Of a stretch of DNA of 64,000 nt, positions 38,842 to 63,050 are shown in pieces. A program made the position numbers and the translations under genes. The DNA lies in the NCBI GenBank assembly GCA_029216955.1, contig JANAVB010002199.1:13022417-13086416 (forward strand), in the 5' to 3' direction. This stretch comes from Iris pallida. Taxonomy: Eukaryota > Streptophyta > Magnoliopsida > Asparagales > Iridaceae. Each line of letters starts with the position of its first letter. The stretch's first letter is position 1. The notes beneath the pieces are model-generated. The model was given only the letters and a program-made list of their open reading frames with translations. It did no database searches and had not been told where the DNA came from.

Positions 38842-41658
38842 TGTCACGCCCCAGAACCAGAATACTGGAGAGCGGGGGCAGACATAGCCAGCTACGTATA
38901 TGAAATGGAATCCATCTCGCTATACGGTCACGGCTGTCTAGATACATGAGGGTTTATCTACAAGCCAACAGTCTCTTAAGGTCATGAACAAGCCTAGTGT
39001 CTCAATCACAAGCAAGTAAGTAAAAGTCACAAGATGTATGATCATTAAATATACAATAGTAAGGCGTCCCAAACATTACATATTCAGTTGATCATGAAGC
39101 TAGTCGTTATAAAATGTCAGGACTAGCAAGAGTTTAGTCATACATGATCAACCCTAGGATCTGTTAATCATGTTACAGCCCGTAGGCAGACAGTAAGTAA
39201 AAGTGCAATCGAGCTAAATAGGTGCTCGTCGGCTAAACGCCTCAAAAGAATATTTTTACAATAGAGTGGGAGAGCCAAAAATAACCCACTCGTTGCCAGG
39301 GTTCCGTCTAGTGGCCACCATCTGGCTGGAAGGTCGGTAGATCCTCTGGAGCTGCTCCGAAATCTGGCCACACAAAACCAGCTGGGTCAGACCCCAGAAA
39401 GAGCAAGTGCCACAAAGGAGGCCACAAAATAAGAACAAAAGCCAGCACATCAGATCATAAGAAAATAATTACATCATAAAGACAATTAATAAGAAGAAAC
39501 CTGGCAGGTGATATACGATGAGATAACCATGGGACTCTTCAGATAACCAGGTTACAACCCGTGAACCAAACAAGGACCGGGGTTGTAACCCTTCGTCTGA
39601 ACAGAACTTGGAGTTCTCACCATTTATCGGTAAAATAAATACAAGCATTCTGATCATTCAATAATCTGGAACAGGATCAGGGCAAGACTAGACTGGTTAG
39701 ACTCCGTCCAATCACTTCACGGCCAAGCAAGAATTACGGCTTGATACTTTAACTAACTAGGGTTGTCACAAGCCTAATTACTAACAAGATGCAGTAAGAT
39801 TATTCCACAGCCACAAGCCCTGCAGACCATCCAGGTTACCCGGGTTAAAAGATTAGAGTTGAATTCAGGTGGGTACATCGTCCAGGAAACGAGTGTACCC
39901 TTAGGTAGCTTGAAGGGTGCAACACATGACAGTGTGCTGGAAATGTGCCCTACTCGACGGCAGGCTACAGATCCCAAGGCGTGCCCAGGTAACGGGATTG
40001 CCTGTAGCTGAGAAATCTCGTCATGACTAATGTATTAATCTAGTTATTAGCCTTAGTCCATTTTAGTAGGTACTCCTGACCGTGGTACTCAGGAGTCCCT
40101 GTCCTAGACATGATGCAAGACAAGACTGGTTTATTTATACAAACACAATCGCCCACGGTGTCCAGATTAATTATACAGGTCATGTCATGTCAGGTTATCA
40201 TGCCAAGTGTACTTGTCAGGAGTGCGCCACGACGGGCCACTATCAGGTCATGTCAGGTTATCATGTCAGGAGTGCACCACTACGGGTCACTATCGTGTCA
40301 GGCTCAGTTATCCTTTCCAAACATATCAAGTAAATTCGTGATTATCAAGTTCATGACAAAAGGCGTAAGGATATAAAATGGGCGTAAAATATCTAATAAA
40401 ATATCAATAGACAGGACTATAGAAGAGCCAAGCTTAGGGAAAATAAAACCAAATCTGACACGCTGACATGAGACCAAGTCAGCCAAAGGCCATACGCTCA
40501 GTGCAAAAGTCATACGCTCAGGCCAGCCTACGCTCAAGCCAACCTACGCTCAGGCCAACCTACGCTCAGGTCAAGCCACGCTCAGGTCAAGCGTATGCAA
40601 GTCATACGCTTCCAAAAGGCAGCGTATGGGGTCCATACGACTCCTTGTCAAGCAAGCGAGCGTATGCGAGTCATACGCTCCCAAAAGGCAGCGTATGGGG
40701 TCCATACTACTCCTTGTCAAGCAAGCGAGCGTATGCGAGTCATATGCTCCCAAAAGACAGCGTATGGGGTCTATACTACTCCTTGTCAAGCAAGCGAGCG
40801 TATGCGAGTCATACGCTCCCAAAAGGCAGCGTATGGGGTCCATACTACTCCTTGTCAAGCAAGCGAGCGTATGCGAGTCATAAGCTCCCAAAAGGCAGCG
40901 TATGGGGTCCATACTACTCCTTGTCAAGCAAGCGAGCGTATGCGAGTCATACGCTCCCAAAAGGCAGCGTATGGGGTCTGCGCTGCGCTAAAGAGCGCGC
41001 GCAACTCAGTGGCACAAGCTAAAAAGCTCGTGCACTGCTCACTGTCTTCTCCAAACAGCAAGAACTCCATGGTTGAACCCAAAGCTTCAAAAGTCCATAA
41101 CTTGGTCAAAATAAGTCCAAATCCAACTTTACAAAGTTCTATCTTGGGTGAAATTCAATTCTCTCCAACATAATAACATCAAAACCCATAAAAATACAAC
41201 TTAAATAGATCAAAACCATACAAAACTGAAAATAGAAGAAACTTAGATCTAGAAGAATGAAAACTCCAAATCACAAAATGTCAAGTTCTAATGTTGATCA
41301 GCATGGCCTAATCTAGCTAATAGACAAATAAAAAGTGGTTCTCAAGTGGTGGCAAGGTGCACTTGCCTAGACCTCTCTCTTCTCTCTTTGGTAGGTAAGG
41401 AAGTAAATGAGGAAGAAGAAGGTGAATAATGAAGAGAGAGAATGAAGAGGGCTAATAAATACAAATGGTGGTGGTAGGTAGGGGTTCACCTTGGCTTCAT
41501 CATGAACCCAATCAAAACCAAGCCAAGCCGAACCAACCAACCCGAACCAGGAATAAGCCAAGCCAAGAAGGAAATGCCAAGCCAGGAAATCATGCAATAC
41601 AAGAATAAAATACATACACGTATTCCAAGAATACGTAATATGAACCACAGGCATTACA
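38842..41658. mobile_element. Solo LTR C (2817 bp) nested in solo LTR B
   Basis: TGTCACGCCCCAGAACC ... CAGGCATTACA, flanked by perfect CTTTG duplications (38837-38841 and 41659-41663). No coding region. The GGGGCGTGACA end read on the minus strand resembles the GGGTCGTGACA end of A and B, so it is probably a relative in minus orientation. It carries a block (40440-40990) of CATACGCTCA-type motifs and a 69-bp tandem array that resembles the Tat-2 LTR. Confidence 0.85.
40480..40985. repeat. CATACGCT motif block with 69-bp tandem array in solo LTR C
   Basis: Single motifs (CATACGCTCAG, CTACGCTCAGG) at 40480-40590 are followed by about five 69-bp units starting near 40662, 40731, 40800, 40869 and 40938. 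Each holds GCGTATGCGAG, CATACGCTCCC and GCGTATGGGGTC plus ACTCCTTGTCAAGCAAGCGA. The last phrase is close to ATTCCTTGCTAAACAAGCGA in the Tat-2 LTR. As 69 is divisible by three, long open frames arise in several phases and are not genes. Confidence 0.9.
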
Positions 41659-43908
41659 CTTTGACTCAGGGTGACTTAGAAGACTGTCATAGAAGCTAAC
41701 CCTAGTCATGACTATCTTGGTTAGATTATGAAACCCTAGTTAACCCAAGTTAGTGACACTCTAGTCATTAGGATTAAATCTGGGAATAGGATTAATGAAT
41801 AGGTTAGATAATGGCTTGTGATTTCATAAGCCATGACTTATGGCTTAGGCCCATAGAGGCCCATAACCAAACTAGTGAAACCCTAACCCTAGCCTACACT
41901 ACATGGCCGGCCAACATTGGTTTCCCCCACCATATATAATGTCTCTACCACTTAGGGCTAGCCTCCTTTAGGAAATAGCAAGTTTGGAAATAGAGGTAAA
42001 CCCCTTTCTTCCCCAATCCCTATCTTCTCCATTTCAACTCCTTTTTCCTTTAAATTTCTTGCAATAGGTTCTAATCTCTGAGTATTTCCTGGCTATGGTG
42101 AGAAATTTCAATGAAGGAGCAATTTGGAGGAGTTTGGGTAGCTAGAGGAACAACTCTCTTTGAAGCTTTTGAGCCATTTCACTCACCTAGGTAAATTCCT
42201 ATTCCTACCATAAAATAGTAATTTAAATGCATGAATAGGAAGCCCTAGGAATACCCTAACTAGTGGTATAGTTATTTCTAGGTTTTGTGTCCAATACGTG
42301 TCCGTATCGGACACGTATCAGTGGCTAACCTAAGTGTTTGATGAAATGCCACAGTGGGTATTTCATCATTGTTTTCAGATTTTATTTGAATAGGAAATTA
42401 GGGTTTGGCCTTGCTTAATGTTTTCTGGTGGACTGAGGTGGTTGTGGTGTCATGTCGGGTCGTTATGGACACGGGAACACACTGGTTCCACACGCGCGCA
42501 CGCGAGTAGCAGTCCCCTGCTACTCGGGGGCTACAGCACACTGGATACACCATGTGGACACGGGAAACTCGACACACAGGTCGGGGCTGACATTGACACG
42601 AGGCTTCCAAAGTTTTGTGAGTCCTCGTGTCGTGTCGGACACGCAGTTGCAAGTGCACTGGTCGTGCACTGTGCGGGTTCAGCCAAATTTTTGGCACTGA
42701 TACGTGTGTCGTGTCACTGACACACGTATCGTGGACCCGTGTCAGGGTGTCAGGACCCTAGACCTAGTCGCACTCGACACTGGGACACGAGCTTAGGGTT
42801 TATGTCGTGTCGTGACACGTGTACGAGGTCAGTGAACACGTGCACGAGACTGTTTTTACACTGTTAATTCCAGTTGCATTTTCCTGTGTTTAATTCCATT
42901 TTAAATTGTTAAATTATGTTTTTAATTGCTAATTAAGATCCTAGACATGTTTGTTAGTATATGTTAGTTGATTATTACATATGAGATTGGGTTGTTTGCC
43001 ATGAGATAGGATTTGGACTCGGGTTCGACTGATACACTGTACCATATCTATATTCAGTTTTTTCTAAACTTGAATCCATTTTAATCTATTTTAAATTGAT
43101 GTTTTCAGATGTCAAATGATCCCACATATTTGTTAGTTCATGATTAATTCAATTTACTTATTAGAATAGGTTTATGATATGAGAATGGAATAATTGATAG
43201 TGAGTTGGGACCTTATGTATTTGACTGATACATTGTTCCTATTAAAACTGAATTGATTCACTGTTGTTGGGCTTTGAATCCCAGTTTCAAACTAAATTTT
43301 GAATGATCAAATTAATGTGAATTCTTATATTTGTATTGGTTTTGGTTTCATTGTTGAATGGTGGATTAGTGATCAAGTTAACTGTCATTAGACTTCCAGG
43401 AATTCTCAATTCCTGAGAATTATTTTCATCTCTTTAAAATCTGAATTGATTTCCTTTCCTTAACTGTTTTGATTCCATAGTTCTTAAATACATGTGATTG
43501 ATTCCTATAGACACTTGCTACACTGTCATGTTACCCTCACTGATTTCCAGATTTCCCTTCCTGTTTTCCCAGTACACTGTTTGTATATGCACTGTTAATT
43601 CCTATTGTTTTCCTATCTTCCTTTTTGCACACACACACAAATGTTAGCTCACTGATTTCCAGGTTACACTACACTGTCATGTGAACCCCTGAACACACAC
43701 ATTCATATCACTACACTGATTTCTTTCCATTGACACTGTACACAAATACCATTCACTGTTTCCCTGTTTTCCAGGATATCACACATTTGCCTAACACTCA
43801 TTCCATGATAACACACACTCTCATGACACTTTGCTCTCATGTCTTCTCTCAACACACACACACACACACACACATGAACACAAATACATGTCCCCATTTC
43901 CTATCTTC

Positions 43909-44110
<202 letters not shown>

Positions 44111-45579
44111 TATGTTAATGTGTAGTACTATATTATATTATATATATTAATATGTGTATATATGATATGTGGGTTGGCTTAGGCATGATATAGCCTATAG
44201 CCTAGGGCTCATGGCCTATGGGTGTGTCTGCATGCCTAGTGAGTGTCTAGTAGACTTGTATAGCCTAGAATTGGTGTGTGCTTTCTAGAATAGACTAGTT
44301 AGACTAGTATAGACTTGTTTGACTTAGGTTTGACTTAGTTGACCTAATTTGACTTCTAGGGTTGACCAGAGTTGACCAAGAGCTGACTTTGGTCTAGATT
44401 GACCTAGATTCATATAGAATGTATTGAATTGCATCTTATTATCATTTTAGACTTATAGTGACTTGTACTGTTCTATAGGAGACAGATACCACTACTCGGA
44501 CAGTAGATACTCTTCAGATACTCAGGATACATGCGAGTACATTCTCTGATTATTTTATATCCTGCATTAGGAGTATTTTCCTGCTTTAGATTACTTTACA
44601 TGATGCTGACACGTTGTAAACACGGATTAGTACTATATGGATCTTGTCGTACGATGTTATCCCCTTAGCGGATACATCGGGTATTTCGTGTTCGTGTACT
44701 TTATCATGAGCATCATGTACTTCTTGTGTTCGTGCTTTTCGTGTACAAATCGTGTGAAATCGTGTATACTCATGTGCTCACATGATCTTCGTGTGCGACT
44801 ATACTTCGTGTGCAATAACATATCTTAGCTAGATCCTTGTGTATTGATTGGAGTGGAGGAGTAGAAGTGGTTATGTAATCAATCCAGTAGATTACTCGTG
44901 TACAACCTCTGTAGATTACTCGTGTACAACATCGTGCCGTTTACATAACCGTCTTGTGCTCTGAATCACTAGTCACTGATAGTTCTCTATATACTGTATC
45001 TATTTATTTACAGTCTTCCTTTTTCATCATGTTATTTTCTTCAGTTTTCTGTATCTTACTCTTTAGCATGATTATATTTTCTGACCTGCTATGATTTGTT
45101 GAGATATACTGTGCTCGCTCCTGTCCTGACTAGACCTGTTGAAATATTACAGAGGACGAGGCTGACGCGTTCTGCCCTACATACTACGGTACGACCCTAG
45201 AGGATTGATGTGACTTGGACCAGCAGCAGGACCCACTAGCAGTTGACGACACTCCCTTAGATTAGGATGTCTTTACTTTTCTGGATTACTGTATATGGAT
45301 TCTGAGATGTTTTAGGATATGTACTTATTCAGACACTTAGACTTCTGTATTGTATCTCTGTGTTTTCATTTCTGGTTATCTATCTATATTTATCATGCTC
45401 TACCTTAGTTGTGATTGAGACTGTATCTGCTATGTCACCTCCATTCGGAGAGCATATACTATACAGGTACCTTTATATTGTTAGATGTTGACCTAGGACA
45501 GCGTTCTACCGTCGACACTGCGGCATAGGCTGGACGTACCCACGTCTCGTGCCCTTACTCTATGGTGCGGGTCGTGACA

Positions 45580-46530
45580 TTAGTGCCAACCTGATCCTTA
45601 TCCCTAAAAAAGACAACCCGGATTCCTTCCGTGACTTTAGACCTATCAGTCTTTGTAACTTCATTAACAAGATCATATCCAAGGTCATCGCGACCAGAAT
45701 GGCCGGTATTCTTCCCAAAATTATTTCGGATGAGCAAAGCGGATTTGTTCGCGGAAGGAACGTCCAGGACAACATTATGCTGGCCCACGAGCTTATCACC
45801 TGCATAAAATTTCCAGTGAGAGGAGGCAACATTGTCGTCAAAATCGACATGGAGAAAGCTTATGACAGACTGGATTGGCAATTCATGATCTGGGTTTTCA
45901 GAGCTTTCAGATTTTCGGAGACTTGGACCAATATCGTCTGGAGATCCATCAGTAACTCATGGTTCTCCACGATCATTAATGGCCGCGCTGAGGGATTTTT
46001 TAAATCCTACCGCGGGGTGAGACAAGGCTACCCTCTATCCTCCAAAGTCTTCATCATAGCAGCTAACGCTCTGAGTAGGAACCTTAACAATATGGTCAAC
46101 ACCCCTAACTTCCAACACTATCATACATCCAGTGGCTGCCCTATCATCACGCATCTGGCATTTGCAGACGACCTACTCATCTTCTCTTCCGGGGATGAAG
46201 GCGTTGTGGCGGTGGTTCACAATACTCTGATGAGATACGCTAGACGCTCCGGTCAGAAAATCAACCATTCCAAGAGCGTTATCTATGCACACCACAACAC
46301 CAATAGAGAACACGCCAACAACCTTTCCAACCTAACATCCTTTTCAGTTGTGAAGCCCCCGTTCAACTATCTCGGCTGCCCGTTGGTGTACGGGAAATAC
46401 AACGTCGGCATATTCGAGGATTTAATCACCAGAATCAGGAAGAAGCTGGAAGGGTGGCACAATGCCACCTTATCCCCAGGTGGCAAGATGATCCTCATCA
46501 ATCACGTGCTATCCTCCATCCCCTCTACAC
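45580..46530 (+). pseudogene. LINE ORF2, reverse transcriptase core
   Basis: FRPISLCN, SGFVRGRN, KIDMEKAYDRLDW (first catalytic Asp, near 45845), GVRQGYPLSS and FADDLLIF (46161-46184, catalytic Asp pair) follow in the usual order for plant L1-type RT. The frame then shifts near 46510. LINE RT copies its RNA at a nicked target. Confidence 0.9.
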
Positions 46531-47661
46531 ACTGGCGGCGTGCTCGCCGCCCATCAAGGTTCTTTCTACGATCGAACAGATCTTTTGTAATTTCTTCTGG
46601 GGGCATAGTAACGGCCAGGATAAGCATCACTGGGCCAGCTGGGACTCTATGGCTCACCCGACAGGCGAGGGGGGATTGGGATTCACCAAACTCACTCACA
46701 TTGTTAAAGCGTTCTCAATGAAACTGTGGTGGAAACTCCGCACGAGCAACAACTTATGGAGCAGGTTTTTGAAAGCCAGATACTTCAAACACATCCACCC
46801 CTCTATGGCCATATCCAACTGCATATCCTCTGCGGCTTGGCGCCGCATTCTTATTGGCCGCAACCTTGTCGAGCCAGCGATGAGACTCCAGCTGGGTACG
46901 GGCGACTCGAACCCATTCATTGAGAGATGGGTTGGAGACTGCATGATCCCGAATCTTACAGAGACCCCGAGAGATTGTAGGATCAGAGACTTGTGGAACC
47001 CATGACCGACGACTGGAACTGGGACCAGGTTCCGGAGTGGTCCGACAACGACGCGGCTGATGGCATCCACGCTAGAGGGTTACGCATCAGTGGTGAGGAG
47101 GATGCGTTGAGATGGTCCCTCGAGGCGTCAGGGGCATTCTCGGTGAGGTCGGCGAGAATCGCTATCCAGGGCGCTGGCCGGCAGTATCTCCCCATAGCAC
47201 ACTATTGGCATTCCTGTATCCCCAAGAAGTGGTCTTTCCTTGTGTGGAGAGTCATTAAAAAGAAACTGCCTACAGACGACATCCTCAACACCATCGGGAT
47301 TAGCTTAGCGTCAGCTTGTTCCTGCTGCTCCGAGCGTCAGACGGAGACTATCGATCACATCTTCCGCCAGGAGTCGCTGCCTAACAGGACATGGACCACC
47401 CTTAACCAGCTTTTCAACATTGAGCAGGGCGGTGGACGCTTCCACGATCTTCTGGCTACCTGGGGTTCAGCCTCCCATGGCCACCAGATCGTCGCAGCGG
47501 CCGCCACTTGGGTCATTTGGAAGAATCGCAACAAGGCGAGATTCGAAGGTCACCTTTACTCGGCAGAACGGCTCTTGCGGGAAGTTGCTCGCCAATGCCG
47601 TAAACGGAGCACCCTGTGTTCCCACAGTTCGAGAGCATTCTGGTCGATGCTCCCTCCTTAG
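46454..47661 (+). pseudogene. LINE ORF2 C-terminus with RT zinc-binding domain
   Basis: After the frameshift the protein continues (FFWGH...GGLGFTKL...MKLWWKLRT). It shifts frame again near 46990 into the zf-RVT domain: YWHSCIPKKWSFLVWRV, KLPTDDIL, ACSCC...ETIDHIF (47200-47370). It ends near 47661 in a short C-terminal tail without a clear RNase H. Confidence 0.8.
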
Positions 47662-47789
47662 CCCCCGGCTATTGTATCGCTTTCTCCCCTCCTTCTTTTT
47701 GTGGATCTCCTGTATAGGCTTCGGCATTTTGCGCCTTGTATACGGTTTTAGTCAGCGGTTTTCATGCCGCCTTTAATAAATTGGGTATA

Positions 47790-48021
47790 GGGAGCGGATC
47801 AAAAGCCCCCCTTAGAAAACATCCTAAAAAACCCCTCACTCTAATATTAATTTTAATGTTAATGTTAATATTAATATTAATGTAAATTTTAATGTTAATT
47901 TTAGTATTTAATGTTAATATTAACATTAATATTAACATTAACATTAATATTAACAATAAATTACGGATTAGAGTGAGGGGGGTTTTTAGGGGATTTTCTA
48001 AGGGGGGCTTTTGATCCGCTT

Positions 48022-48023
<2 letters not shown>
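47790..48023. mobile_element. Foldback MITE 1 (234 bp)
   Basis: Terminal inverted repeats of about 60 bp (GGAGCGGATCAAAAGCCCCC on the left, its complement ending GATCCGCTTCC on the right) surround an AT-rich core of TTAATATTAA type. Flanks are TATA on both sides, giving a TA or TATA duplication. A degenerate relative (TTTGATCCGCTTCC) lies at 58625-58660. Confidence 0.75.
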
Positions 48024-48103
<80 letters not shown>

Positions 48104-48109
<6 letters not shown>

Positions 48110-48300
48110 GGATCCGCATCCCCTCACTTTTGCATCCGGACATCCCCATGATAACACCCGTTGGATCTTTGTTTAAGTCATCTAATCTTAACCGTTAAAA
48201 AATCAACGGTTAAGATTACATGACTTAAACAAAATCCAACGGATGTGAAAGAGGGGATGCATGGGAGGATGCAAAAGTGAGGGGATGCGGATCCCTCCTC
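48104..48300. mobile_element. Foldback MITE 2 (197 bp)
   Basis: Nearly perfect palindrome: GAGGAGGGATCCGCATCCCC left, its complement at 48281-48300 right, with inner arms CCGTTGGAT / ATCCAACGG and TTAACCGTT / AACGGTTAA. Sits between an (AG)n and (TA)n tract and a (TA)n tract. Confidence 0.8.
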
Positions 48301-48326
48301 ATATATATATATATATATATATATAT

Positions 48327-48432
48327 TAGCCAAGCAAATGACCTCTAGCCTAGTGGTTAAGAGAGATGCATGCGGCCCAAGTGGTCGAAAAATCGATTCC
48401 CGGTGGGAGCGTTCGACACAATTACCTTCTTT

Positions 48433-48438
<6 letters not shown>
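48327..48438 (+). mobile_element. tRNA-derived SINE copy 1
   Basis: About 110 bp with an A-box-like TAGCCTAGTGGTTAAGAG and a B-box-like AAATCGATTCCCGG, ending TTACCTTCTTTCAAATATA followed by (TA)n. Shares both boxes and tail with copy 2. Confidence 0.6.

Positions 48439-48439
<1 letters not shown>

Positions 48440-48506
<67 letters not shown>
48440..48506. repeat. (TA)n tract between SINE copies
   Basis: Pure TA dinucleotides. Similar tracts flank the MITEs at 48025-48079 and 48301-48326. Confidence 0.9.
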
Positions 48507-48508
<2 letters not shown>

Positions 48509-48614
48509 CCAATGAACACTAGTCCAAGTGGTTAGTGTGGAGGAATATGGCCCTTGTAGCCGGAGTTCGAATCCCAGTAGACGCGATTCCAGAAACTAAT
48601 TACCATTTTCAAAT
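48507..48614 (+). mobile_element. tRNA-derived SINE copy 2
   Basis: Same orientation and layout as copy 1: TAGTCCAAGTGGTTAGTG (A box), GAGTTCGAATCCC (B box) and tail TTACCATTTTCAAATATAT. These internal boxes are RNA polymerase III promoter elements. Confidence 0.65.
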
Positions 48615-48624
48615 ATATATATAT

Positions 48625-48829
48625 GGGATCGTGATCTCCACTTTTGAGCATCTTTGAATGTCTCTGAAATAGCTGGATTGGCTTTCTTGACCGTTCATAT
48701 TAGTTCAAAATCAAATCTTGCTGGCAATTCAGTAGTTCCAAGTATCTAATCTAATAGGTAAAAAAAGACGATCCAACCGTTGTTATTTCGAAAAATGTTC
48801 GATGAGCTTAAATGCGGGATCCCAATCCC
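48625..48829. mobile_element. Degenerate foldback MITE 3 (about 205 bp)
   Basis: Ends GGGATCGTGATCTCC and GGGATCCCAATCCC are imperfect inverted matches, with GAGCATC / GATGAGC inside them. TATATA on both sides. Less certain than MITE 2. Confidence 0.45.
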
Positions 48830-49161
48830 TATATATATACACAGATAATTGAGCTAGCTGAACATAATATACACGTCAAAAACTCAGATTCATCATAAAC
48901 ATGAGATCAGAACGCTAAAATCAAGTGGAACCGAAACAAGCATGTCCATTCAAATTCAGCTCCATAAAGTAAGGCAGGAGAATTAGAAACATTAGATTCT
49001 TAGATGCCAGTCCTACAATGTCCAAGGCATTCCAGACTCGGGAAGGTGAAGGAGGAAGCTACACAAATTCTATTAAAGTGAGCTAAGTGACATTGTTTCT
49101 GGACCATCAATGAATTTACAGGCTGATTTCTGAGCTTAAAAACATTGGGGTGGGTATTGGG
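48830..49161 (-). other. UBC27 3' untranslated region and flank
   Basis: Sequence after the UBC27 stop up to MITE 3. No other gene. I did not find a clear AATAAA at a usual distance. Confidence 0.45.
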
Positions 49162-62216
<13,055 letters not shown>

Positions 62217-62330
62217 TTCTTCTCTCTTCTTCTTCTTGCTCCTCCTCTCTTCTTTATAAACATAAAAAAAAAAAAAAAAAGGAGGGGAGAGAGAATATTA
62301 GTCTTGGTTGGTTGGTTATTTTCTTCTCCC

Positions 62331-62336
62331 TTTATA
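62331..62336 (-). promoter_or_regulatory. TATA box of UBC27
   Basis: TATAAA on the minus strand in CCCTATAAAGGG, 115 bp before the ATG at 62216. The leader between them has a long pyrimidine run (T17 on the minus strand). Confidence 0.5.
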
Positions 62337-62459
62337 GGGATCTCCTCTATCATGTGAAGGGAGTTTGGACTTTGGAGTGAGTAGGAATGAGGTGCCTTAA
62401 TTGGATTAGAGGGCAAGTTTAAGCACATATTCTTCTTCCTTTCCAAGGCATTTCAAAAT

Positions 62460-63050
62460 TTAACTTCTCAAAAAACCTTTTTATAAGTTGTTACAAAACC
62501 TTTTCCAACTATATATATATATTTTTTTTCAAAAATCAACCTCCAATAAACAATTTTAAGTCCAACATCAGCAGAAACAATTGTTACGAAACAATTTTTC
62601 TTGCTATTTTTTCAAGAAAAACATCCAACGACAAACTCATGTCAAGTTTGGACTTGCTTATCATAGATACTTTTGCTTACAAAAATTATCCAAGAAAGCA
62701 CTATAACGGTTTGGTGACATCATCTTATCAAAAACTTTTTAAAAATTAATTTAATTTTAAGACAGCTTTTAGCAGCTTGTGAGAGATTGTTATCAGAAAC
62801 TCTCTTGTTATCATTTTCTGAAAACAACAACAATCCCAAACTGGCCCAGTCTAATGCTTGTTTGGTCGTGTTTATGCTTTTCAAAAAGCAAAATCAACTT
62901 ACAAAATCTTTTTTCTAAAACTAGCAAAATGAACAAGTGAAAGTTGACATAAGCAAACGTCTTTGTTTTGTTGCCTTTTGAAGAAGAAGAAGCTGTTGAG
63001 AAAAGTTGTACCAAACTTTAGGCTAACTCTTAATAAGTCCAAACTTCATA
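62460..63050. other. UBC27 upstream DNA
   Basis: AT-rich, no coding sequence or element recognised. It probably includes the UBC27 promoter. Confidence 0.4.

Noticed and set aside
40590..40985. CRISPR-like array
   Set aside because: Units are contiguous 69-bp direct repeats without distinct spacers, in a plant LTR with no cas genes.
40468..41173. Repeat proteins on both strands (23-residue units)
   Set aside because: Produced by the 69-bp tandem array in solo LTR C; 69 is a multiple of three, so several frames stay open together.
38842..41658. Solo LTR C as a full retrotransposon
   Set aside because: No internal coding region, primer site or second LTR; the TG...CA ends and CTTTG duplication enclose a single LTR-like unit.
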